From contig JADHZB010001435.1 of assembly GCA_015657535.1 (NCBI GenBank), forward strand, positions 1 to 46,627: DNA of 46,627 nucleotides, given 5' to 3'. The translations under genes were made by a program, and so were the position numbers. Each line of letters begins with the position of its first letter. Positions within the stretch are counted from its first letter, which is position 1. Below are positions 11,951 through 22,650 of this stretch, piece after piece. Source of the DNA: Nephromyces sp. MM_2019. Its lineage: Eukaryota > Apicomplexa > Aconoidasida > Nephromycida. The notes under the pieces are model-generated. The model did not search any database. It saw only the letters and a program-made list of their open reading frames with translations, and was not told the origin of the DNA.

Positions 11951-14880
11951 ATAGATAGAATCAGAGAAATGAAAAGCTTCTTTAGTGTAGATACTCTAAA
12001 GTAGAGCAGGTAAGAGAGAAGCTAAGCTTGTCTTCATAGTGGGGTTTTCAGTTTGATCCGAAGCTTTCTAGTAGGCTGCAAGCTCCTCCCTCCTTAGCTG
12101 CTATCTTGCAGTTGCACGATTTCAATTAGCTGAAGAAGGGGGAACGTGGGGAAAGGGGGGAAGGTGTGGGGGAAATGGTGGTGGGGCGGGAGAGTGAGTG
12201 TTAGAGAGTATGAGGGAGTGATAGGGACCTTGGAGAGACCTAGAGAGAGCCAGAGATAGTGAGAAAATCAGCGAGACCTAGAGAGATTGAGAGACTTCAA
12301 TAGAGCATCATAGAACGAGTTACTTCAATAGATCGCTGGAGAGAGACTCTATCTATGCCCAATATATCCTAAGGGATTCTGTGTGTGAGATACCGAGACA
12401 CTGTGTGTGCGAAAAAAAACCCATATATCTAAATAGCTACCCTTCTCTTATCATCCCAGCTCTGCGAATGTCTCATGAGAAATCTACTTAATCTAACACT
12501 TTGATTTCCCTGCTTTTGCAAGTTTTCCTATCTAACCTCACTACGTATATATGGTGCTAATAGTGATGGAAAAAAGCGCTCTCTTTCACTCTTATGAAAG
12601 CTTCTTTGATGAATACTATTTATACAATACTTTATGCTACCCACACACACACACACTTGGAAGCATCTGTTTAGCTGAGAGCCCCACTATTTTCCGCTCC
12701 CAAACCTCTTCGCTAAGATATTTTGTGTGAGTTTTCTAGTCTCTAATGCAAACTATATAGAGTCTAGCAAAGAGACTAGGTTTTGGCTGCTGAGTTAACT
12801 TCTGACAGCGAAGAGGGAGTAGTCGTTTGGAGATGCTATTTAGCAGTTTTTCTCTTCTTCTAGACTATCACACATTTAGCTTAATACTAGGAAAGCATGC
12901 TTTAAAGCGCAAACTGCAGGCTAGCATACTCAATAGCTAGTGGTGTGTTGGGGAAGAATATGGAAAGAAGGAGGCATACATTTGGGAAACTTAAGAGTAG
13001 AGACTTAGGGCTTGCTAGCCAGGATAACAGGGGTTTGAGTTTCACCAATGTGTGCGTGCGTAGGCGAAATTTAGGTGTGTGGATTCTCTAGTGCAGTTTT
13101 GCCCTAGTTTTTAGGTGTGTGCGCTTCATAATCGCTGATTACTCGCAACAGCAGTATCTTGTACCTTAGTACTGTGTGTGTGTTTGGTACATGAGTGTGT
13201 GTATTGGTGCATTGTGTGTTGATGTGTACTCATGTATGTGTGTCGATGAGTGGGCGTATTTGTAGACCTGTGTGCGCGTGGTGGTGTGTCGATTTGTGTG
13301 CGCGTGATGTCCAGTTCAAACGAGGCACTCATTGTGTGTGTGTGGTGTCCACTTCAAACGATTAAACCTTCTCTATTTCAGCTATACACAAAAAAGCAGT
13401 TTGAATGCCAGAAGCAGGAGGCTTATATGGGGTGGTGAAGTACTGGCAGCCTTAGATTAGCCAGTAACTATATACTTCAACCTCATGAAAAAAAATATCA
13501 ATTATTCTACGAATTCATTAATTTATGCAGCGAAGATGGTAGATGAAAGCTATTCTAGTATTGAATAGGCTACTTGAGCTAGACTCCAGAAGTTACGTTC
13601 ATTCAAGTGAAGCTTGACACACACACACACTAGAGGAACTTCACACACACATACAACTAGTTGAACTTCGCACATATATACAACTAGTTAGACATCAGGT
13701 TTAGCTATGTGTGTCTCTCAGCCAAGGCAATACATAAACCTAGGCTCTAGCAGGCCAACCTGCCAAATGGTTTGAGCCAATTGCTAGCTATTGCCTGTAT
13801 AAGGTGCAGTAGAAACCCAATATCATAGCTTTTTGGCAACCCATATTCTTGCACATAAAGATTACAGAGACGACTTGCTGCTAAGCTGTTTTATTCTCTC
13901 TTTCTTGGTGTATGTGTGTGTGTGTGCATACCCCCCTTCTTTCCTCACTCTCTATCTCTTGCTTTAAAGATTTATTCTGTCACAAGTGCTTACAAAGAGA
14001 GGCAGACTTCCACATAAGCGTGTGTGCGACTTTGTATCGGCCAACGCATAGTGTAGCTGTATGTGTGTATTATATGACTAGATGCCCCCATGAAAGCTGT
14101 AGATATTGCTAGTCTTGCTGGAACAGCCTAGTATATCTCAATATTTGCCTAGTCTTGGAGGGCCATAAAAGCCATTTGGTATAGCCCTAGCCTTCCTCAA
14201 TAACTCATTCTAATCAATAGAAGGATGAAGCCCCTCTGCATGCTGATTTCTGCTGCTTTTAGGGCAAAAGAGAAGAGAGAGAGCTCTGGTAGCAGTCCCT
14301 TTTTACTACCCTCTAGACACACACTAGCATCAGCTTAGATATGCCGTAGGATTTGTGTATGCATCCGAGCTTCTAGCTCGTAGCAGAATCTAGTAGATAA
14401 TGGTGATATACCACCACCTAGAGCAATCTCTTGAGTGAAGCTAGCTCTAAAGCTACCTCCAGACTCTAGCTTTCTACCCTGCAATATAGGTCTTCGTGAA
14501 GAAACTAGGCTTCACAATCTATGGGTAGCCTGAGTTCTACCAATCACACAGAAGGCGTCACTTGAAACCTCTTTAAGTTGCTTTTCTCGTGGATTTCACT
14601 CCAAAAACGTCGAATAGCAGCCCCTAGTAGCGATGATAGCTGCTCTGCACTGGACACCTAGCCTCTATAGACAGCTGATTCCCCTCATCATGAAAAGTAC
14701 AGAAGCCTTCTCTCTTACTGCGGTAATCTTTAACGATTCTCTTTGCCTATTCACTGCTAGAGTCGCTAAAGAATCTTCATCTATTCTAAACCTAACTTTA
14801 TTGCTTTGTATAGCAGCTGCAGAACTTCTCTAAAATATTGATGCAATCACTAGCATTTCTAGGTAGTAGCTCAAGAAGCT
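11950..14880. other. Gap without a supported gene
   Basis: I see no credible exon chain here. The stretch holds a G-run cluster at 12138-12190 followed by GAGA-rich sequence to about 12360, TG runs at 13040-13360, three loose copies of an approximately 33-bp ACACACACACTAG...CTTC motif at 13610-13695, and AT-rich sequence with many CTAG tetranucleotides from about 12700 to 14800. The short ORFs in the region have no family features. Confidence 0.5.
12138..12190 (+). other. G-run cluster (possible G-quadruplex)
   Basis: Runs of 5, 4, 6 and 5 guanines at 12138, 12148, 12155 and 12168 are separated by 5, 4 and 7 bases, with further runs of 4 and 3 at 12183 and 12188. This fits the usual intramolecular quadruplex spacing. 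It is unique in the window. Confidence 0.6.
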
Positions 14881-14884
14881 GTTA

Positions 14885-15560
14885 TAGCACACGCACACAG
14901 GGTGTGATTATCTGTAGGTGAGAAGTTAATAGCATAGTAGCACGCACACATAGGGTGAAATTACGTGCAGGTGAGAGGTTGATAGCACACGCAGACCTGA
15001 GAATCGGCCGCGGGTGAACAAGCATGCAAGTTTCGTGTTTCACGCAGAGTAGGTGGTAGGTGTACAAACCAGCCAGAATGTTCTCCTACGAAAGTTCCTA
15101 CATGGTGCACCGCACTGTGAATAGCGGTCAGAGTGTGTGATCTGCGTGTATAAGGTGAGTGACGGTTTCGGGAAGACTTCTCTTAGAGCAGCCTCTGTAG
15201 GAGGTAAACTCGATGCATAAAATGGACCGATTCAACATCCCTGCGACCACAGCAGTAAAGTGGCATGATACAACTTTGAGGGATGTGTGTGTCACTATTC
15301 AAAGCTGTGCGTGAATAGTTGCGCGAGGTGAGGTTTAACATTTTCCGGGAAATGGTGCGGTATGTTCGCGTTAGTGTTGGTAAGAGGGTCGAAACACCGG
15401 CTTACCGCAGCGCGCGCCTTACGCTTCGCTAGGCCGTAGCCCCTACCCCAGCTCTCCAAAGCGGGGCCAAGAGGAGTAGGCCTGAGTAACGGCCGCAAGC
15501 ATGCAAGTTTCGTATTTCATACTGAGCAGGTGGTGGGAGCACAAACCACTATCACACACA
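14885..15560 (+). repeat. Diverged duplicated blocks, GC-richer island
   Basis: Two related tandem copies of about 55 bp begin near 14889 and 14941 (GCAC..CGCACACA.AGGGTG..ATTA). A second repeat, GCATGCAAGTTTCGT.TTTCA..C.GAG.AGGTGGT, occurs at about 15023 and again at about 15498, each preceded by CGGCCGC and followed by ACAAACCA. The stretch 15300-15490 between them is clearly more GC-rich than the surroundings. Short open frames exist on both strands (for example REMVRYVRVSVGKRVETP on plus at about 15340), but no gene is assigned. Confidence 0.55.
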
Positions 15561-15605
15561 CATATTAGGAGAGAAATTATACATGTCACGCAAAAATTCA
15601 TCTTT

Positions 15606-15830
15606 TCAAGCCCTTAGCAAGACATGCTTCTCGACCTTCCATAAACCAAAGCTTTCAATGAAGTAGACGGAGAAGAAAGTGGCTTTTTTCTGTGAATTTT
15701 TGCTAGAGGTGCTGCTGCTACTTGTTGATCCCTCAGTATGTAGGTGCACACATACAAACCCACACGCTCTTATTCCATTTTTGCGGTACAAAAAGAAAGA
15801 TGGAATTGACTTTGTGCAGCCATCTTCTTT
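15606..15830 (-). CDS. Possible C-terminal exon, unidentified
   Basis: A minus-strand frame of about 75 codons ends ...FIESFGLWKVEKHVLLRA then TGA at 15608-15606, with a Ser/Thr/Lys-rich stretch before it. It has no ATG in frame except internal sequence, so it would need an upstream exon. The plus strand is also open here with a very hydrophobic translation, so the strand is not settled. No family match. Confidence 0.2.
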   Translation of the reverse strand, partial: KEDGCTKSIPSFFLYRKNGIRACGFVCVHLHTEGSTSSSSTSSKNSQKKATFFSVYFIESFGLWKVEKHVLLRA

Positions 15831-16125
15831 TTTTTACTTTTGTGCCTTCTATAAGCAGCTGATCAGCTGTTTCTTCTCTTCAATTTTGCACCAGCTACAG
15901 GCAGAAATCCACCATGTATATATATATGCATATCTCTCTGATCTTATCTCTCATATACTCATCTTCCCTCTCTGGCATACTCATCTTCCCTCTATGGCAT
16001 ACTCATCTTCTCTCCCTCTCCCCCTCTTTCCCTCTTCTACCCCTTCCACTCCCATACCTTAAAGTTGTTGGGAAAAACTCGTTCATGTATGATGTCTGTA
16101 CTGTTTAACGCGGCTAATCAAAAAC

Positions 16126-17688
16126 ATGGCAGCAGGTATCCTTGACCCATTTTTGGCGTATGCTGTGCTAATTTTGACTCTCTCAATCTTCGCTCTTTTA
16201 GCGATTCTTCCAATAAATAGCTTTTTTGCGAGAAAGAAGTCTGTGACCTCTAGTGATGACTCATCTAACCGAATCTCCTTCAAATCTGGTGCTTCCAGCT
16301 ATTTCTCTTGCAAAGGGCAGGTTGGCTGGCTAGCTCTTTCACTGACTACCTTTGCTTCAGCTATAGGAAATTGGATATTGTTTTATCCGGCTGATATCGG
16401 TGCTAATTACTCATGGGTAGGAGTGCTCGGACAGGCTATTGGGTCTTCACTCCCACGTTTCATCTTCTTATGGGTAGCTCCAAAGCTGAGAGCTGGCAGC
16501 AATCCTGATGAGTTTACCGGTACAGACTTTGTGCTTCGTAGGTATGGATTCCTTCCTTATCTAGTAATGAGCTTTGTATCTCTTTTCTTCATGGTTTTTG
16601 CTCTCACGGCAGAGCTAACAACTGTTACGACTACCATGCAGATGTTGACTAACAATGGAGCCAACAGCTTAGTTTGTACGCTACTCGTTACCATCGCTAC
16701 ACTCGGATACACTTCATATTCTGGTCTGAAAGCTTCGATCTTCACTGATCAGTTTCAGGCCATCTTCATCCTCCTCTTCTCGATCATTTTTATCGTCGCT
16801 GCTACCACGGTACTACCCCAAAATGAGCAGCCAAACTGGTCATCCTTTGAGTTTGCTCCTAAGAACTCTTGGATGGCTGCTTCAGTCCTTATTTTGTCGG
16901 TCTACCCCTGTGAACTGCTTAATCAAGGCAATTGGCAGCGTGTCTTTGCTGCAAAATCCTTAAAAGACCTCAATATATCATTGATAGTATCAGGAATTTT
17001 AATTTCTTTCGTTGTTTTTATCTTTGGAGTCGGAGGTATCTTCTCAAGTAACTTATCAGGGAGTGAAGATAGTGGGATGGCGTCTGGCTACCTCTTGATA
17101 GTAATGACTTATCTTCCTCAGGCGTGGCTATGCGTAGTTTTGGCGTTATCTGTATCGCTAGCTTGCTCTTCAATCGATACCATACAGTCAGCTCTTGGCG
17201 TCTTGTTTGCTCACTTGTTTGAAACGCGAGGATTAAAGACGAAATGGGCGATTTTAGCTACAATCTTGATTAACCTTCCTGTGGTTTTCATGGCTTCTTT
17301 ACATCTGAATTTATACAAGATTTACCTCATGTCTAACCTCTTGTGTGTTATTGTTGTAGTTCCAAATTTCATGGCTTTGCACTGGGTGTGCACTAAATGG
17401 GGGATACTGGCAGGTTTGCTAGCAGGAATTCTAACTTTACTGGGAGTAGGCTGGGTAACTTTTGGAGATTTTGTTTCTGGAATCACCTTCTTATACCCTA
17501 GCGATATCTCTAATTTAGCCTATTTACTGTCCTTCATTCTTGTCCCGGTTATATCCATGGTGGTGCTGGTAGTCGTGAGCTTGTTGGAGAGACTAGCGAA
17601 GAATAAATGGAATCTTACCACTCGTAGTAGCGTGATATTACCCGTCATTGACAACTGTGCAGCGATTTCTGAAGATGCTGTGTGCTGA
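16126..17688 (+). CDS. Sodium:solute symporter (SSF family), intronless
   Basis: A 520-residue integral membrane protein with about 12-13 hydrophobic helices spaced as in SSF transporters (PutP, PanF, SGLT, Dur3), which couple Na+ entry to uptake of small solutes. The SSF hallmark GLKASIFTDQFQAIFILLF is at about residues 200-218 (family form G.xAV..TD..Q). The helix equivalent to TM8 reads LACSSIDTIQSAL at about 345-357, carrying the paired Ser residues that bind the conserved Na2 sodium. An early helix with GWLALSLTTFASAIGNW near residue 65 also fits. The start context AAAAACATGGCAG is good and no other in-frame ATG upstream is needed. The substrate cannot be read from sequence; family members carry proline, pantothenate, urea, sugars and others. 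It is a single exon, unlike its neighbour BUD32. SSF transporters are not a standard feature of reduced parasites, so origin by transfer is possible but untested. Confidence 0.93.
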   Translation: MAAGILDPFLAYAVLILTLSIFALLAILPINSFFARKKSVTSSDDSSNRISFKSGASSYFSCKGQVGWLALSLTTFASAIGNWILFYPADIGANYSWVGVLGQAIGSSLPRFIFLWVAPKLRAGSNPDEFTGTDFVLRRYGFLPYLVMSFVSLFFMVFALTAELTTVTTTMQMLTNNGANSLVCTLLVTIATLGYTSYSGLKASIFTDQFQAIFILLFSIIFIVAATTVLPQNEQPNWSSFEFAPKNSWMAASVLILSVYPCELLNQGNWQRVFAAKSLKDLNISLIVSGILISFVVFIFGVGGIFSSNLSGSEDSGMASGYLLIVMTYLPQAWLCVVLALSVSLACSSIDTIQSALGVLFAHLFETRGLKTKWAILATILINLPVVFMASLHLNLYKIYLMSNLLCVIVVVPNFMALHWVCTKWGILAGLLAGILTLLGVGWVTFGDFVSGITFLYPSDISNLAYLLSFILVPVISMVVLVVVSLLERLAKNKWNLTTRSSVILPVIDNCAAISEDAVC

Positions 17689-17804
17689 TTTGACCGAAAA
17701 TGCTTGGTTTTGTGTGTTGTTTTTGTTGTGGGAAGGAGTTTTTTTTGTGTGTGATATGGAGTTTTTTTTTCGTTTAGTTGAAAGTTAAGAGGGGTAAAGA
17801 GGTT

Positions 17805-18453
17805 CTAGGGTAGGAAAGGGCTTTTTTTTTGTTTTGGACTGTTTTTTATTGTGTATGCTGAGTGTTTGAAGAAGAGCTATATTATAATAACTATAGCTAA
17901 GGTGTGTGTGTGCGTGTCTGCCCTAGTCTACCTAAAGTGTGTGTGTGATAGCCACTCAACTCTAGCCAAAGTGTGTGTCTGTGTGTGTTCACTACTCACC
18001 TCTATCCACGTTTCTGCTCGTGGATTCAATCTTTTTACTTTCTAAGAGTTTCGATTCTTCGTCAAGTTTCAACGGTGGCTTCCAACGCTTGACTTTCAGC
18101 CAATGACCTTCCTCAGTGCTCTATATCTGTGGACTTCTAATACACATCCTTCTCGTACTTAACACTTGAAATTTTTGCCGAAACTTGTTTATTCCCCTTT
18201 TTTTTTCTTCTGAAACAGTATATGTTCCACTGGCTTTCTGTGAGACAAATTTTTTTGTATGAAGCTTGTTGCTTTCTACTCGTGTGGCTTCTATTTCCCT
18301 TATATGTGTGTATTTCTTTTGTTGAAAGCCGCTCTTCTTCATTGAAGTTTTTTTTATTGCATTTTCTAGTTTTTTTTTGTCCATTGTTTTGAGTTTCTGC
18401 ATTCTTATCGAATTAAAGATGCTTATTTTTGAGTCTCCTTTTGCGAAGTGCAT
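17805..18453 (-). CDS. Candidate lysine-rich protein, 3-exon model, converging on the symporter gene
   Basis: A minus-strand frame starts at ATG 18453 (MHFAKGDSKISIFN..) and runs lysine-rich to an in-frame TAG at 18123-18121, then continues open in the same frame (STEEGHWLKVKRWKPP..) to a consensus GTGAGT donor after 18000. A model that avoids the TAG uses exon 18453-18280 (donor GTAGAA), an acceptor ending in that TAG, exon 18120-18000, and a last exon 17857-17805 after TTCAAACACTCAG. All phases agree and give about 116 codons. The lysine bias partly reflects T-runs on the plus strand, so chance is not excluded. The basic composition would suit a nucleolar protein, but I recognise no family. 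Confidence 0.4.
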
Positions 18454-18549
18454 GCTTTTGTGTGTTGCTTACGGAGGAGCGACTGACTGGGCAATTTCAC
18501 ACTGTAATTTTGGCTTTTTTTGGGCTACCCGTGTGTACAAGATTGGATA

Positions 18550-18866
18550 ATGGAGTTTTTGAATGCGTTGTTTTCGCTGATTTCTGAGTAATGAGTATTT
18601 AGCCTCAGGTAGCGTGATTTTCAGTAAAGCTATAAAATCTGAATTTTAGCTTGTACACAACACACATATTTTCGCCCACGCAGATTTTCACATACACAAC
18701 GTATATCCGCCCATATATAGAAGAAGATGAAACTTTCTTTTCATCTAGAACCAGCAGCTGTAGGCTTTTCAAGGAGTTGAATGATAAAGACAATTTCCAA
18801 AGCGAAAAAGATAGGAAATTGAATGCTTTACTGCATGAGTATCTACCAGCTTTCATCTGCCTTTAA
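18550..18866 (+). CDS. Candidate small two-exon protein, unidentified
   Basis: Model: exon 18550-18587 (MEFLNALFSLIS..), GTAATG donor, acceptor GAATTTTAG, and exon 18650-18866 ending TAA. The junction phase agrees and the product is about 85 residues, with an acidic/Lys C-terminal half (FKELNDKDNFQSEKDRK). The proposed intron is only 62 nt, shorter than any in the well-supported genes. It would be divergent from the lysine-rich minus-strand model, with about 96 bp between the two start codons. No family recognised. Confidence 0.25.
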
Positions 18867-19164
18867 TTGCGAATATAATCGGTTCTTTCAGGAGTTCTTA
18901 TGTGTGTGTTTCTCTTTAATTTTAGGTAAAGTCTTTATGATAGTAATAGTGTTGCATTAGGGTTGAAAAGAATCTCTCGTGTGTGTATATATGTCTCTTT
19001 AGTTTAATGACGCAGTAGACCCCCCTATTGAAGTGTTATACGCTTTATGAAGCAAGTAGGTTTCAACTGCTGGTGTGTGTGTCCTGCAGCTTCAGCCTTT
19101 GGTGTGTGTGTCCTGGAGCTTCATCTGTTGCTCTTTAAGGTTCCACACACTTGATCTTTTATAG

Positions 19165-19615
19165 GCTCTGCTGTTTGAGAGAACCTCGTCTATATGTAGA
19201 TTTCCTAACATTTTGCGCTTCTCCTTGGATTGATACCAATTCATGGGGCGATTTGATGTTTTATGAAGAAAAAGACGATATTTTTGAAGATTTTTGGGAG
19301 CTTAATGATGTTATTTTTGCTGGAAATAAGACAACGAGCTTGCAGCAGCGTGTGTGTATGTACGATATTGTGTACAGTTGAGTATTCTCTTCCGTTCTCT
19401 CTTTTTAGAGGGTTTTCATTGGTAAAAACCCCGTTACATTGTTGAGTAATACCCTACCATTGGTGGTAGTAGAGTTTATACGGGGTTTCTTTGGTGTGAC
19501 GTGGTTTCTACTAGAATACATCGAAATCTGGAGTTTCTTGAAGATTTTTGTTGCCATGTTATTCATGATTGGTCTGCTGTCTCTGCTAGTTCCTACGTGC
19601 GATATATGTGAATAA
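19165..19615 (+). CDS. Candidate membrane protein, 3' exons only
   Basis: Two plus-strand exons fit: 19165-19351 (acceptor GATCTTTTATAG; encodes LREPRLYVDFLTFCASPW..., then an acidic stretch) and 19409-19615 (acceptor TCTCTCTTTTTAG; encodes FIGKNPVTLLSN, then VEFIRGFFGVTWFLL and KIFVAMLFMIGLLSLL, two likely membrane helices) ending TAA. The phase agrees at the junction, but the intron would be only 57 nt. An AATAAA overlaps the stop. The pattern of a GKN motif followed by two helices loosely recalls the start of the P5-type ATPase membrane domain, but no DKTG motif was found nearby, so this is only a guess. A 177-codon minus-strand ORF at 19938-19405 covers the same place and is the competing reading. 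Confidence 0.3.
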
Positions 19616-22600
19616 AAAAGACAAAAGACACACACACACGTGTGTGTGTTGATGCAAAACAGAGCTCTGCAGCATTGACTTATTGAAAGAATTGTTTGAA
19701 TAGCTGCTTTCTGGGGATTGTAGGGTTGAACTGATGAATATCCAATGAGTAGCAAAGCTGCTTGCTCTCTCTTGTTTGTGTGTGGTTTGTCTTTCTCCCT
19801 TCTAATTGAGCCACAGTGTGTGTTCTCTGGAAGTTTGATGTTCTGGTTATCTCTACCTGCATGAAGCCCTAATTCGTCTACTTTATCATCTGCGCTTCTG
19901 GAGGCTGTCAATCGAATATGTTTGTAAGCACCTAGCAACGTCAGAGTTTGTGCTGTTCACTTTCAGCAGTGTGTTCAAAATTTGAAGCGAGCCCGTCACG
20001 TATTAGTGCTTTATGCCTGTAACATAGGGTTTGAGTCGCTTTCGATGAAGGCTTCTCCAAGGAGCTTGGGAGGCTGGTATGAAGCGTGTGTGAAATGGAG
20101 TTTTCCATACAAACCTCTCCAATAAGTTAATTCTAAGCGAATCAAGAAGGAGCTGCCACTGTGCTTGAAAGTGTGGTCTTTTGTATACAAAACGTCACTT
20201 ACAGATGAAGAATACTTCCTCATAAGTAGCGAAAGGAAGCAGCTGATTGCCTAGTTTTTGGCTATAATCAAGGAAACTAGGTTAATTCAGTACTTTCCTC
20301 TTGGCTCGCTATTCCTAGCTTATGTAGCTGTATCCGGAAAGGATGACTAGCAACACACATGTCCTCTTTGGTGTGCTATTTCTAGCATCATATTCTACTT
20401 CTTATGGATGGGTCCGGAGTCAGCGAGTACTCTCGTTTTTGGGTGAAACTGTTGAGTAACAAGTGTGGAAGTAGTGAAGATGTTAAGAAAGTGTTTGTAC
20501 GTGTGTGTGTGAGTTCCTTCTAATGCAGGAGGAATATGCGGGTTAACGGTTGGGTTTATTGTTGAGAGAAGTGCTGGAGAATGCACTGGAGAGCCAGGAG
20601 TTTTTCGATTAAGAGAAAAACCTGCACTCTAGCTAACACACATAACTCTAAAGCTCTCTTATTCAGTAATACCTACGCTCTAGCTAACACACATAACTGA
20701 TTTTATTGACAAAAACACCCTTCTAAACGCTAGAAGCCCCACAAGCTCTGAGATTCGCTGCAATTTTCACTGCATTCCTGCCATTCCAAGACATCCCCAT
20801 CACGATTAGCTTGTGCGCGAAATCCGAACACCTTTCGTTGAAGGCTAGGTTCCTGGATATTCCAAGAATATCCAGCGATTAGCAAAAGTCAACTTTCAGC
20901 ATCGTCATACCCTCTTCTCCAGTGAGGTTTTCCACGTCAAACCGTAGAGTGAAGCTTCTTCACTACAAAGTGATAAGCCCACTAAAACCTCCATACAGGC
21001 TTGCTAAGATTATCTTCATAGTTTCATAGTTTCGAGCAGAACAGCTTCCTACGCACTTTTTGACTCTTTTGTATACGGAAAGTGAGGTTTTAGCTCAAGT
21101 TATGTATAAATCGATCAGAGCTACACACACCAATCACTGAGACAAGGTTAGATAAAAAAATCTCTATTAACTCATCCCAGCTACACACACCAATCTCAAT
21201 CACTGGATTAGCTCAGAGTAGCTTAAAACAGGGTTTGTACGATTGTTTTCCCATAATAAAAAGTGAGGCTTAAACCTACACAGTATGCTAATACTACATT
21301 CAGATCAAACTTCCACTCAAATCTTTTCAGCTAAAAATCTTTGAAGTTCGATTTCTTCGCTTTAGTTGCTGAAGGATAAAATGTATGCATTCTATGATGA
21401 AGATGAATCGTTTTTTACCGCTTTGGCTAAGCTTTTTGCTGCATCTATGCATTTCTCTACCTCTTCATTGTGAGCAGTAGAAGCTCCTCCTCTGGCGCTG
21501 GTTTAATTAAGTATTATTGAGGGCCCAGCATACTTTTTTGAAGGTTTGGAATGATTTTACCGTTGCAGGAAGAAGAAGCGACGGTGTGTGCGCGGCGACT
21601 TGTTCCGACGTGAATGCGTTTCTTTGCTCGCTAAATGTTTAGTAGGCTTCAAGGTGATGTTTTATCTTTTTGTTTGAGGTTGTTTTGATGAAAATGATGT
21701 TTCATCTTCATCTCTCTGCATAAAATGATGTTCCAACTTCTTCTTCATCTTTTTACATTGATTTGATAAAAATGATATTTCATCTTTACCTCTCTGTATA
21801 AAAGCATGTTCCATCTTCTTCTTCATCTCGCTACATTATATTGATAAAAATGATGTTTCACCTTCTTCTTCATCTCTCTCTATCCAGCTAACACAAGTGA
21901 TGTTTCATTTTCATCCCTCTGCATAAAATGATGTTCCATCTTCTTCATCTCTCCCCATTTTGTAAGTACAAATGCATCCTCTCTCACAACTTCATGTGTG
22001 TAAAGTGATCTTCATTTGCCACTTCTCGTGTGAATATATTTTGCTACAGCGCTCCTCTCTGAGAGGGAGTTCAGTGTGGCACAAGTATAATATAGGCTTC
22101 CAAGAGAACATTTAAGAAGAGTCCGTTCCAGAAGGTGAAAATTGCTTACACACGCACATACACATGGGAATGTGTGAAATCTTCTCTCATTATTATGATG
22201 CAAGCTATGGTTATTTTCCTACAAAACTTTCTATGTTTATTGATGTCTTTACTTTTAGTTTTTGCCTGCCCCTCCTTTGATTCCATTTATTTTTATTGTT
22301 TTTGAGGGTACTGGAGGTCTCTAAGAAATTTCGCCTATTTGATGTTATTTGATGGATTTCCATGCATATAATGACACACACCATCACACACACACACACA
22401 CATACTCGCGGAAAAACTCCACGAAATCCACATTCATACACACATGGTTGAGCACTCTCCTCTAGTACAGAATGCTGGACTGTGTGTGTGTGTTTAGAGC
22501 ACTTTTACTCTGTATTTTTTGTATTTATAGTCTGTCTTCTTCTCAGCTTGTTATCAAAACTGCTGCTAGCGTGAAATCTATAGGTTATATACGATAGAAC

Positions 22601-22650
22601 TCTCTACTGAGTATTTCTGTGCTGCGTCTTCTGCGTATTCTTCTCCCTCT
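19616..22650. other. Gap with scattered open frames and repeats
   Basis: No gene is firmly supported. Plus-strand pieces that look coding include LYLHEALIRLLYHLRFWRL at about 19850-19915, QCVQNLKRARHVLVLY after a good TTCACTTTCAG acceptor at 19965, and an ATG at 20405 (MDGSGVSEYSRFWVKLLSN) followed by a GTACGT donor. A 70-codon minus-strand ORF, 20223-20011, overlaps them. Repeats: a 21-bp CTCTAGCTAACACACATAACT pair at about 20630 and 20680, a 17-bp AGCTACACACACCAATC pair at 21119 and 21179, and the TTC-rich tandem at 21686. Confidence 0.4.
21686..21958 (+). repeat. About 78-bp tandem repeat, TTC/ATGATG-rich
   Basis: Copies of a unit beginning AAAATGATGTTTCATCTTC and including CTCTCTGCATAAAATGATGTTC start at about 21691, 21768 and 21847, with a shorter copy near 21893. 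The spacing is 77-79 bp with substitutions between copies. No open frame runs through it. Confidence 0.75.

Noticed and set aside
19409..19615. P5-type ATPase assignment for the two-helix exon
   Set aside because: Only a loose layout match; no DKTG phosphorylation motif or other ATPase segment was found downstream.
19405..19938. 177-codon minus-strand ORF as the main gene at 19.4-19.9 kb
   Set aside because: The plus strand offers better splice acceptors and membrane-like exons in the same place, and the minus ORF includes a CA repeat (NTHTCVCVFC). Not fully excluded.
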